Shown here: positions 1 through 7,276 of the stretch, piece after piece
How the letters are laid out: the number at the start of each line of letters is the position of its first letter
Position numbering within the stretch: the first letter of the stretch is position 1
NCBI GenBank assembly: GCA_028696285.1
Contig: JAQVHJ010000079.1
Coordinates: forward strand, 1 to 8,485
DNA from: a bacterium
Lineage (GTDB): Bacteria; AUK180; JAQVHJ01
Reading direction: 5' to 3'
DNA length: 8,485 nucleotides
Position numbers and translations under genes: made by a program
The notes under the pieces: generated by a model
Told to the model about the DNA's origin: nothing
The model's input: the letters and a program-made list of their open reading frames with translations, nothing else
Database searches by the model: none

Positions 1-441
1 CAGGTTATTACATTTACTCTTGGAAATGAATGGTATGGTCTTCAGATAAATCATATCCGGGAGATTGTTGAACTGACTGAAACTTTTTACATTCCTTCTA
101 TCCCGTCATATTTTCTCGGAGCAATTAATTTAAGAGGTGAAGTAATCTTCATTTTGAATATCAAAAAGTTTTTAGATTTCCCTCCTGAAAAAAAGGCTTT
201 TAAGGGAATCAGGAATATAATAATTATTGAACAGGGAAATGTCAACCTTGGTTTTATTGTAGATAGAATGTCTGATGTGATTGAAATTCCTGTTGAGATC
301 ATTCAACCACCCCTGGTAACTATTGAAAAAATAAAAGCAGAATTTTTGGAAGGTGAGGTTGATTTTGAAAATAAATTAATCGGGATTCTTAATGTCAGCG
401 GCATTTTTGATTCCATTTTAAATACAATTAACAATACTTAG
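1..441 (+). CDS. cheW: CheW-like chemotaxis coupling protein (5' partial)
   Basis: CheW is a cytoplasmic adaptor that links receptor signalling tips to the CheA kinase. The reading frame is open from the first base of the window to a TAG at 439-441, giving 146 visible residues; the start codon and probably only a few residues are missing, since CheW proteins are usually about 150-170 aa. Visible hallmarks are an N-terminal strand FTLGNEWYGL, the segment GAINLRGEVIFILNI (visible residues 40-54, including the conserved NLRG) and a second subdomain with IIIIEQGNVNLGFIVDRM, followed by the IEIPVEIIQPP stretch and a C-terminal LIGILNVSGIF strand. The gene precedes a TonB-dependent receptor by 14 bases and shares the strand with the MCP, CheA and CheB genes downstream, so it most likely serves that same array. 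The family assignment is firm. Whether it scaffolds only this MCP is inference. Confidence 0.93.
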   Translation, partial: QVITFTLGNEWYGLQINHIREIVELTETFYIPSIPSYFLGAINLRGEVIFILNIKKFLDFPPEKKAFKGIRNIIIIEQGNVNLGFIVDRMSDVIEIPVEIIQPPLVTIEKIKAEFLEGEVDFENKLIGILNVSGIFDSILNTINNT

Positions 442-443
442 GC

Positions 444-450
444 AAGGGGG
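444..450 (+). promoter_or_regulatory. Ribosome-binding site of the TonB-dependent receptor
   Basis: AAGGGGG lies 5 bases before the ATG at 456, just after the cheW stop codon. It supports the 456 start and, with the 14-base gap, reinitiation within one transcript. Confidence 0.75.
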
Positions 451-455
451 TTAAC

Positions 456-2471
456 ATGAAAATTTTTACATTGGTTGTTTGCGCCACTTTGGTTTTGGGG
501 ATTGCCGTTCCTGTTTATTCCGGAGAAAAAGAAGATCTCCTCTTTGAAGATATTCCCATTGTATTTGCTGCCGGGAAGTTTGAGCAGAAATCAACTGAAG
601 CAGCTGCATCAGTTGTTGTTATTTCCGCAGAAGAGATAAAAATGTTCGGTTACAATACCCTTGAAGAGGTTTTAAGAAAAGTTGTAGGTTTATATGTGAC
701 AAATGACAGGAATTATTCATATCTTGGAGTCCGGGGTTATTATATTCCCGGGGATTATTCATCGCGTATTTTAATATCCATCAACGGATTAACTGCAAAT
801 GATGAGATTTTTGGAACAGGAACGATCGGGAGGGAACTCGGAATTAACATGGATTCAATAAAAAGAATTGAGATAATCAAGGGTCCGGGTTCGGCTTTAT
901 ACGGGACCCATGCATTATTCTGTGTTATAAACATTGTTACAAAAGACGGAGAAGACATTAACGGGATTAAGTTTACCGGACAATACGGTGATCCTTCTCT
1001 TACCGAAGGCCGGCTCTCCTTCGGAAAGAAATTTAAGAATGACCTTGATATATTCATATCCGGTTCGTTTTTTGATTATGTCGGTGATGACCTATACTTT
1101 GAAGAGTTTGATACTCCCGAAAATAATAATGGTATTTTTGAAGATGCAAACTGGGAAGAAGCTTATGATTTCTTCTCCAAAATTTCTTATAAAGATTTCT
1201 CTCTTCAGGGCGGATTTAATATGCGTGATACCGGGATTCCGACGTCAGCCTGGGGAACCGTCTTTAATAATGACGGATCTAAGACATCTGATGGTTTTGA
1301 TTTTCTTGAATTCAAGTACAATCCAAAAATAAAAGAAACCAGTTCTCTCCTCTTTCGGTTATACCACCGGTATTATATTTATGACGGGCATTTCATGTTT
1401 GAATATGAAGACGGTGGCGGCGGATACTACATTGAAGATAATGTTGATTGGAGCAGGAATGAATGGTCCGGGCTTGAATTCCAGTACAGCTGGGTAATGT
1501 CTGAAAAGAATCACTTGATAATGGGTACTGAATATCAGAATTACAATAAAATCCATCAGAAAAATTATGATGCCGGCCTTCTCGGACCCGATTATTTCTG
1601 GGTGTATCTTAATGAAGACCATTCTATGTCAATCTGGTCTCTCTACATGCAGGATATTTTTAAGATACAGAAAAATACATCCATTATTCTTGGCGGGAGA
1701 TTGGATGACTATTCATCTTTCGGGGAAACCGTTAATCCAAGATTGGGTATCATTTACAGTCCCGAAATTATTACCTTGAAATTATTATATGGTTCCGCAT
1801 TCAGAGCTCCCACATACTTTGAATTATATTATCATGACGGATATTATACAATCGAACCTAATCCGGACCTTGAAAACGAAACATTAACAACCTATGAATT
1901 TGTTTTGGAGAAGGAATTTAAGAATAATATAAATGCATCCCTTTCATTTTATCAAATTAGCCTTGAAAATCTTATTTCTCAGGTAGTTACTGAAGACATC
2001 AGCCCTGACAGCGGGGAGTTCCTTCTTCAGAACCAGAATGTTGGTGAAGCAACAGTCCAAGGTACAGAACTGATTGTGAGAGGCCGGGTAAAATCATTCA
2101 GGTGGAAGGTTGGCGGTAATTTCCAGAAGTCAGAAGATAAGATTTCCGGAGATGAGCTTCCAAATTCACCGCAGATTTCGGGAAATTTCAGTTTGATTAT
2201 TCCACTGTTCAATGAAAAACTTTTCTGTAATTTAGATTCGGAATATATCGGTAAGAGATTAACAACCATTCCTGATATATATCTCGATCCTTATTACAGA
2301 GCTGACCTGATATTGTTTACTGATAAACTTGTTCCCAACATGGAATTTACTGTAAAGGTGAATAATCTTCTCGATACCGAATATTCCGATGTGTGTTCAA
2401 CGGAATTTGTACAGACAAGCATTCCTCAGGACGGACAGAGATTCCTGTTAAAAGTAGCTTATAAATTCTAA
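456..2471 (+). CDS. TonB-dependent outer-membrane receptor within a chemosensory operon
   Basis: This predicted outer-membrane beta-barrel with an N-terminal plug has 671 aa, a normal length for TonB-dependent receptors. Residues 1-22 form a Sec signal peptide with likely cleavage after VYS. A TonB-box-like stretch DIPIVFAA (32-39) precedes the plug. Plug landmarks include SVVVISAEEI (52-61), GVRG (91-94), RILISINGL (104-112), and the IKRIEIIKGPGSALYG motif (135-150) followed by VINIVTKDG (157-165). The rest is barrel sequence rich in alternating aromatic and polar residues, with typical C-terminal elements (an NNLLDTEY motif, a final strand ending in KVAYKF with terminal Phe). A strong AAGGGGG ribosome-binding site lies 5 bases before the ATG. 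The family normally imports siderophores, cobalamin or other scarce ligands using TonB-ExbBD energy; the substrate here is not readable. No TonB genes are in the window. The position between cheW and a binding-protein/MCP pair suggests a sensory role (inference). An acidic loop with four consecutive glycines (residues 316-327) is probably extracellular. Confidence 0.93.
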   Translation: MKIFTLVVCATLVLGIAVPVYSGEKEDLLFEDIPIVFAAGKFEQKSTEAAASVVVISAEEIKMFGYNTLEEVLRKVVGLYVTNDRNYSYLGVRGYYIPGDYSSRILISINGLTANDEIFGTGTIGRELGINMDSIKRIEIIKGPGSALYGTHALFCVINIVTKDGEDINGIKFTGQYGDPSLTEGRLSFGKKFKNDLDIFISGSFFDYVGDDLYFEEFDTPENNNGIFEDANWEEAYDFFSKISYKDFSLQGGFNMRDTGIPTSAWGTVFNNDGSKTSDGFDFLEFKYNPKIKETSSLLFRLYHRYYIYDGHFMFEYEDGGGGYYIEDNVDWSRNEWSGLEFQYSWVMSEKNHLIMGTEYQNYNKIHQKNYDAGLLGPDYFWVYLNEDHSMSIWSLYMQDIFKIQKNTSIILGGRLDDYSSFGETVNPRLGIIYSPEIITLKLLYGSAFRAPTYFELYYHDGYYTIEPNPDLENETLTTYEFVLEKEFKNNINASLSFYQISLENLISQVVTEDISPDSGEFLLQNQNVGEATVQGTELIVRGRVKSFRWKVGGNFQKSEDKISGDELPNSPQISGNFSLIIPLFNEKLFCNLDSEYIGKRLTTIPDIYLDPYYRADLILFTDKLVPNMEFTVKVNNLLDTEYSDVCSTEFVQTSIPQDGQRFLLKVAYKF

Positions 2472-2473
2472 TC

Positions 2474-2480
2474 AAGGAAG
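2474..2480 (+). promoter_or_regulatory. Ribosome-binding site of the substrate-binding protein
   Basis: AAGGAAG lies 7 bases before the ATG at 2488 and 2 bases after the TAA of the receptor gene. It fixes the start of a product that opens with a clear signal peptide. Confidence 0.75.
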
Positions 2481-2487
2481 TTTAAAT

Positions 2488-3399
2488 ATGCAGACAAGAA
2501 GATTTTCTTTGTGTGTAATTCTAATTCTTCTGCTTATGCAAGCGGTCACTTTCAGTGAACCGGTTAAGGTTGCTATTGTCAAAGCGAAGGATATGGATGC
2601 CGATGAGATTCTTTCCAAAGGCATTAAGCAAAAATTCAAGGATTCCGGAATTGAAGTGGAGATAAAGGAATTCAGTATGGATGAAAGTGAAAACCTGTCC
2701 AGTGTTAAAGCGCAGAATCCCAAGGTAATCATAACAGTCGGAAGCTCTCTGACTAAAAAGGCAATGTCGGATGCAGGAGATATCCCGATCGTATTTACCA
2801 TGGTTATTGATCCTGAAGGCAGCGGCCTGAAGGGGAAAAATTTAACCGGAGCATCTTTAGAGATACCGATGGATATTCAATTTAAAAAGTTTAAGGAGAT
2901 TCTACCATCCTTGAAATCTATCGGGATTATCTATAATCCTGAGGAAAATGAAAGAATTATTACTGATGCAAAGACAGCTGGGGAGAAAAATAAGATTGAG
3001 CTAAAGGCATTCCCCGTCAGTTCTGCAAAAGATATTCCCAAGGTAGAAACCATGGATGTTTCAGGAATCATAATTATTCCCGATACAATTGTCTGCAAAT
3101 CAACAATAATTAAGTACCTCCTTGATGCAAGTATAAAGGGCAAGGTGCCTATCATGGGTTTCTCTCCGTCATATGCAAAAGCAGGTGCATTATTCTCATT
3201 AACTCCCGACTATGAGGATATCGGGGTACAGACCGCTGAGATCGCAGTAAAGATAATTAAGGGGGAAAGCCCTGAAAAGATTCCGGTAACAAAAGCGCGG
3301 AAAATTAATCTCTATGTAAATACGGCGGTCGCAGAATGGCTTGAAATAACTGTTCCGGACAGCATCTTAAATGAAGCAAAGGAAAAATTCGGGAAATAA
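2488..3399 (+). CDS. Periplasmic substrate-binding protein, ABC_sub_bind (TrpX-like) family, orphan
   Basis: This 303-aa protein has a Sec signal peptide (MQTRR, then a hydrophobic stretch at about residues 7-22, likely cleaved after TFS). It lacks a lipobox: the only early Cys, C9, lies inside the hydrophobic core. The mature protein should therefore be soluble in the periplasm. Family hallmarks are the lobe-1 motif VIITVGSSLTKKA (80-92), PIVFTMVIDPEGSGL (100-114), GKNLTGASLEIP (116-127) and the second-lobe strand SIGIIYNPEENE (144-155). The family (Pfam ABC_sub_bind) includes tryptophan- and tyrosine-type binding proteins normally encoded with a permease and an ATPase. Neither is present here; the neighbours are an outer-membrane receptor 16 bases upstream and an MCP downstream. 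The likely job is to bind a small ligand and present it to the MCP (inference). The ligand cannot be read from sequence, and aromatic amino acids are only a family-based guess. Confidence 0.88.
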   Translation: MQTRRFSLCVILILLLMQAVTFSEPVKVAIVKAKDMDADEILSKGIKQKFKDSGIEVEIKEFSMDESENLSSVKAQNPKVIITVGSSLTKKAMSDAGDIPIVFTMVIDPEGSGLKGKNLTGASLEIPMDIQFKKFKEILPSLKSIGIIYNPEENERIITDAKTAGEKNKIELKAFPVSSAKDIPKVETMDVSGIIIIPDTIVCKSTIIKYLLDASIKGKVPIMGFSPSYAKAGALFSLTPDYEDIGVQTAEIAVKIIKGESPEKIPVTKARKINLYVNTAVAEWLEITVPDSILNEAKEKFGK

Positions 3400-3417
3400 T
3401 TAATATAAAAATAACAA

Positions 3418-3422
3418 AGGAG
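3418..3422 (+). promoter_or_regulatory. Ribosome-binding site of the MCP gene (start choice)
   Basis: AGGAG lies 10 bases before the ATG at 3433 and only 4 bases before an in-frame TTG at 3427; an in-frame TGA at 3424-3426 excludes anything earlier. ATG at 3433 is preferred on codon and spacing, but the TTG would add only Met-Gly and cannot be excluded. Confidence 0.6.
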
Positions 3423-3432
3423 TTGATTGGGA

Positions 3433-4995
3433 ATGAAGTTGCCAAAGTCAATTAAACAATGGGGTTTAAGAGGGAAACTACTTTTTGTGGCGGGAATCGG
3501 GATAATCATGGTCTCTGTCATTCTCAGTATTTTCTTTCAAATCCAGATGCAGAAACAGACTTACTCAAATCTTAAGAGATTGGGAATGTCCATTACTGCG
3601 GGTATTGCTTACAACAGTGTCTCAGGCGTAATAATCGGGAACAAAAGTTCTCTTGAGAAGATCCTTAAAAGTGTTGAAAAGGAAGAAGACGTTGTTTATG
3701 TTATTATCCAGGATGAATCGGGAAAGGTTCTCGCTCAAACACAAAACGGATTGGAAGAAAAAGCCTTAAATGATCAAATAAACTTAAAAGCAGTTCAGTT
3801 AGCTGAACCCGATACTTTTTACTGGAAACCGGACCGGTCACAAAGAGTAATTGAAGTAGTAGTTCCCATTATCATGCAGGAAGAAGAAATGGATCTCGGC
3901 ATGGATGACATGTTCGGAACACCTGAAAAGAAAGGTGAATTAAAAGAACAGAAAATAGGTGTGGTGCGGACGGGAATGACAGTGAAAAAAGTCTCATCCC
4001 TTATCAAGAAAAATATCCTTAATACAATTCTTTTAACTACAATCTTGATTGTCGTTTTTATCCTCATCACATCCAAATTAATGAGGAATCTGCTCAAGCC
4101 ACTCCAGGAACTTTTAATGACTGTCCATGAGATTGAAAATGGAAACCTTTCTCAATATGTTGAAAGTCAAAGCGCAGATGAAGTCGGTGAACTGGCTGCT
4201 GGATTCAGTGAAATGGCAGCAAGCCTCCTTGAAATGGTTAAGCAGATCAAGGAGAATACAAAATTAATCGATGAATCTGCAGCATCCCTCCTAAGCTCAA
4301 GTGAAGAACAAGCAAGCAGCGCGGAAGAACAGTCGTCTGTCCTTACAACAACCATGACTACAATTGAGGAATTTGCAGCAACCTCACGGCAGATTGCAGA
4401 GAATGCTTCGACTGTCGCTGACCTTGCGCGGCAGACTCTGGACGGAATGAATATTGTTAAGGATAATACTAATCTTGAAGCAAAGAGAATAATGACTCTC
4501 GGCGAAAAATCACAAAGCATCGGCAAGGTTGTCGAGATGATTGAAGAGATTGCGAGAGAGACCAATCTACTGGCATTGAACGCATCAATAGAAGCAGCAA
4601 GGGCAGGAGAAGCAGGAAAGGGTTTCGCTGTTGTCGCAACAGAGATCAGAAAACTCGCGACAAATGTTGCCAATTCAACAAAGCAGATCCGTGAGATAAT
4701 AAAGGAGATTCAGGATGCAACCAATGCATCAATTCTCGCAACCGAGAAAGTCGGGAAATCCGTCATTGACGGCATGGTACAGTCCGAACAGACATCCACT
4801 TCAGCTGAACTGATCAGTACCGCTACTCAGCAGCAGAGAACAGCGTCAAATCAGGTGGTTTCAACAATTAAAGAACTTACAAGTATTGTTAAAGAGGTTT
4901 CAATCGGTGCATCTCAAATTACTGATACTGCAAACATGCTTGTTAAATTAACTGCCGGGCAGAAAAAGCTTGTAGAAAAATTTAAAATTGAGTAA
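3433..4995 (+). CDS. Methyl-accepting chemotaxis protein, Cache-like periplasmic sensor, HAMP, MA domain
   Basis: This inner-membrane chemoreceptor has 520 aa counted from ATG 3433. Order of parts: short basic N-terminus; TM1 about 16-38; periplasmic domain about 39-193 with a Cache/PAS-like pattern (a VVYVIIQDESGKVLAQ strand-turn-strand near 87-102, VIEVVVPI near 139-146 and IGVVRTGMTV near 175-184); TM2 about 194-214; HAMP about 215-268 (LKPLQELL, then DEVGELAAGF); and a long cytoplasmic coiled coil. The signalling tip around 373-400 is canonical (IARETNLLALNASIEAARAG, then GKGFAVVATEIRKLA). Methylation-site-like patterns are seen at E292-Q293 in the N-terminal arm and at about Q466-Q468 in the C-terminal arm. 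There is no CheR/CheB-tethering pentapeptide; the protein ends KLVEKFKIE. The CheA gene starts 5 bases after its stop, so this receptor is very likely the dedicated input of the array. A 26-residue acidic, Met-containing loop (148-173) interrupts the sensor domain. The exact Cache subclass is uncertain. Confidence 0.94.
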   Translation: MKLPKSIKQWGLRGKLLFVAGIGIIMVSVILSIFFQIQMQKQTYSNLKRLGMSITAGIAYNSVSGVIIGNKSSLEKILKSVEKEEDVVYVIIQDESGKVLAQTQNGLEEKALNDQINLKAVQLAEPDTFYWKPDRSQRVIEVVVPIIMQEEEMDLGMDDMFGTPEKKGELKEQKIGVVRTGMTVKKVSSLIKKNILNTILLTTILIVVFILITSKLMRNLLKPLQELLMTVHEIENGNLSQYVESQSADEVGELAAGFSEMAASLLEMVKQIKENTKLIDESAASLLSSSEEQASSAEEQSSVLTTTMTTIEEFAATSRQIAENASTVADLARQTLDGMNIVKDNTNLEAKRIMTLGEKSQSIGKVVEMIEEIARETNLLALNASIEAARAGEAGKGFAVVATEIRKLATNVANSTKQIREIIKEIQDATNASILATEKVGKSVIDGMVQSEQTSTSAELISTATQQQRTASNQVVSTIKELTSIVKEVSIGASQITDTANMLVKLTAGQKKLVEKFKIE

Positions 4996-5003
4996 GATCA
5001 TTG
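4990..5003 (+). promoter_or_regulatory. Translation start region of cheA with TTG start, overlapping the MCP gene end
   Basis: An in-frame TGA at 4989-4991 rules out any earlier start, and the TTG at 5001 is the only start that includes the first Hpt helix (FFLNTFKAETEDHI). The only Shine-Dalgarno-like bases are GAGTAAG at 4990-4996, which run across the MCP stop codon. Translation is therefore probably coupled to the MCP gene. Confidence 0.6.
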
Positions 5004-7274
5004 GGAAAATTAGATAAATCATTCTTCCTCAATACGTTTAAAGCGGAAACCGAAGATCATATTAAAAAACTCAACAAGAAAATACTCGACCTTCGCGGAG
5101 AACCGGGCAATGATATCCTGATTAAGGAAATAATGCGTGAACTGCATACTATGAAAGGCGCGGCAGGAATGATCGGATTTAAACCGATTGTAAGAATCAC
5201 GCATGGCTTGGAAGATTTAATCTCCGCATTAATGGAAAAAAAGATATCAATGTCTGTAATTGACGACCTGGTATTCGATGGTTTCGATTCAATTGAAATG
5301 ATCCTGGACGCTGAAATTAAAGGGGAAGAATACCCTATTGACATTGAAAAATTAATCAGGGATATAAGCGATATTACTGGAAAGAAATATGTGTCCGAAA
5401 AGAAACCTCTCGAGACAGAAGATGTTAAATCAGCAGATACGGTAAAAATTACACAGCAAACCGAGGAGAGCAAAAGCATCCTTCATGTGGAAGATACTAT
5501 CCGGATTTCCACTTCCAAATTAGATATCCTTTCTAACATTGTCGGGGAGTTGATCGTTAACCAGGTAAAATTCAAGGGGTATACCAACAACATCTTTGAA
5601 CTTCAGGAATTACAGAAAAAGTTTGGGAAGATCTTCAATGATATCAGCAAAAGAAGTAAAGAAGCGGGGAATGAAACAAATGCACTTGACGATGAAAAAC
5701 TCACAGATATCAACCGGTTTGAAATTACTGAATTGGAATTCATGGAGAAATTTAATGAATTTACAAGACAATTCAATGAAACGGCTGATTCCTTCAGTAA
5801 GCAGACTGACCATCTTCTTAACATTGTTCTTAACATGAGGATGCTTCCGATATCTTCTGTCTTTGACCTCTTCCCCAGAACGGTGTATGACATTGCAAAA
5901 AAATTCAATAAAGATGTTGATCTTCAGATTACAGGGAGTGAAACTGAAATTGATAAGAAAATGCTTGAATTTATCAAGGATCCGATAACACACATCCTTC
6001 GCAATTCAATTGATCATGGCATTGAGGATCCGGAAGAAAGAAAAAAGCTCGGTAAGCCTGCTAAGGGTAAGATATGTATTCATGCGAATCATGAAGGGGA
6101 CAGGATTTATATTAAAATTTCAGATGACGGACGGGGTTTGGACCTGGATAAGATTAAAAGCATCGCGCTTAAGAAAAACTTGATTGAACATGATGAACTG
6201 CAGAATATTTCTGATGATGAAATAAAAAAGATCATTTTTAAACCCGGATTCTCAACAGCTGAAACAGTATCTGAGATATCAGGAAGAGGCGCAGGAATGG
6301 ATGTGGTTAAGAAGAATATTGAAGATAATCTCTGCGGACAAATACTTGTGAATTCGGAAAGGAATAAGGGAACCGAAGTTATTTTAATCCTTCCGTTAAC
6401 ACTTGCCATCTCCTCTGCCGTCTTTATTAGAAGCGGGGAACACATCCTTGCTCTTCCCGCAACTTCCATTGAACTCGCATTAAGAATAGATAATGAGGAT
6501 ATAAAATCAATTGATAATAGAGAAGTTATTTCCGTATTAGGTTCAATCATACCAATCGTACGATTTGAAAATGTCTTGAATCTCCCGAAATTAGGGAAAC
6601 AAACACAGTTCATACAAAATAGCCTGTATTTAAATGATAATAAACTGCATATAATAATTATTAACCAGTCAGGTATCCGAATCGCATTCCATGTCGATGA
6701 AATTATTGAAGAAAAAAGCATTATTATTAAACCGCTTTCGGAACCTATGAAAAAATTAAAAAATATATCCGGATTGACAATCCTTGAAAAGGGTGAAATT
6801 GTTCCTGTTATTCATGTCCCCGAACTGATGGAATCGGCAAGGGGGATTAAATATGTAGATAAATCAGGGGATGAGAAGAAGGTTAAAAGGACAATTAAAC
6901 AGAATAAAATTCTGATAGTTGAAGATTCTTTCTCAACAAGAGAACTGGAAAAGACTATTCTGATATCTGTCGGATACAATGTAATCTCTGCCATTGACGG
7001 ATTAGATGCATGGAATATCCTGAAAAGTGAAAAACCTGATTTAATTATTACCGATGTTCAAATGCCGAACATGGATGGATTTGAATTAACAGAAAGAGTT
7101 AAAAATTCAGACACATTGAAAAACATTCCTGTCATTATCCTCACATCACTCGAAAAAAACGAGGAGAAGATCAGGGGGTTGCAAACAGGCGCAGATACGT
7201 ATCTTTTAAAAGGTGCTTTTGCGCAGTCAAGTTTCCTGCAGACAATTGAACTATTACTAAAACGGCCGGAATAA
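5001..7274 (+). CDS. cheA: Hybrid chemotaxis histidine kinase CheA with C-terminal receiver domain
   Basis: This 757-aa cytoplasmic kinase autophosphorylates under receptor control and passes phosphate to receiver domains. P1/Hpt spans about 1-110, with phosphoacceptor His49 in ELHTMKGAAGMIGF. Residues about 125-165 are a charged linker with no recognisable P2 (CheY/CheB-docking) domain. The P3 dimerisation region is about 166-300 (ILSNIVGELIVNQ, then NMRMLPISSVFDLFPR), with roughly 70 extra charged residues between its two helices. The P4 ATPase domain has the N box HILRNSIDHGIEDPEER (331-347), a DDGRGLD G1 box (375-381) and PGFSTAETVSEISGRGAGMD (415-434). P5, CheW-like, is about 468-612. 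The C-terminal receiver is about 636-757, with acidic pair E641-D642, phosphoacceptor Asp685 in TDVQMP, T715 and K737 all present, so it should be active. The receiver may act as a phosphate sink or as the pathway's own output (inference). The start is TTG. The gene is 5 bases after the MCP gene and 2 bases before cheB. Confidence 0.96.
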   Translation: MGKLDKSFFLNTFKAETEDHIKKLNKKILDLRGEPGNDILIKEIMRELHTMKGAAGMIGFKPIVRITHGLEDLISALMEKKISMSVIDDLVFDGFDSIEMILDAEIKGEEYPIDIEKLIRDISDITGKKYVSEKKPLETEDVKSADTVKITQQTEESKSILHVEDTIRISTSKLDILSNIVGELIVNQVKFKGYTNNIFELQELQKKFGKIFNDISKRSKEAGNETNALDDEKLTDINRFEITELEFMEKFNEFTRQFNETADSFSKQTDHLLNIVLNMRMLPISSVFDLFPRTVYDIAKKFNKDVDLQITGSETEIDKKMLEFIKDPITHILRNSIDHGIEDPEERKKLGKPAKGKICIHANHEGDRIYIKISDDGRGLDLDKIKSIALKKNLIEHDELQNISDDEIKKIIFKPGFSTAETVSEISGRGAGMDVVKKNIEDNLCGQILVNSERNKGTEVILILPLTLAISSAVFIRSGEHILALPATSIELALRIDNEDIKSIDNREVISVLGSIIPIVRFENVLNLPKLGKQTQFIQNSLYLNDNKLHIIIINQSGIRIAFHVDEIIEEKSIIIKPLSEPMKKLKNISGLTILEKGEIVPVIHVPELMESARGIKYVDKSGDEKKVKRTIKQNKILIVEDSFSTRELEKTILISVGYNVISAIDGLDAWNILKSEKPDLIITDVQMPNMDGFELTERVKNSDTLKNIPVIILTSLEKNEEKIRGLQTGADTYLLKGAFAQSSFLQTIELLLKRPE

Positions 7275-7276
7275 AT

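Noticed and set aside
456..2471. Horizontally acquired insertion of the receptor gene
   Set aside because: No flanking repeats, transposase remnants or visible shift in base composition were seen; spacing and ribosome-binding sites match the other genes of the operon.
2488..2530. Binding protein as a lipoprotein because of an early Cys
   Set aside because: C9 is within the N-terminal part of the hydrophobic core with no L-x-x-C lipobox after a full hydrophobic region; a signal peptidase I site after TFS fits better.
3427..3429. TTG as the definite MCP start
   Set aside because: It is possible, but only 4 bases follow AGGAG and an ATG two codons later has acceptable spacing, so the ATG was preferred.
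4167..4673. Antisense reading frame (168 aa) opposite the MCP
   Set aside because: It overlaps the highly conserved MCP signalling domain; the Ala/Ser-rich product mirrors the codons of the coiled coil and has no start signal of its own.
6107..6721. Long antisense reading frame (204 aa) opposite cheA
   Set aside because: It lies wholly inside the ATPase/P5 region of a clear cheA gene, has no recognisable domain, and its composition (Ser/Ile-rich) is typical of a mirror frame.
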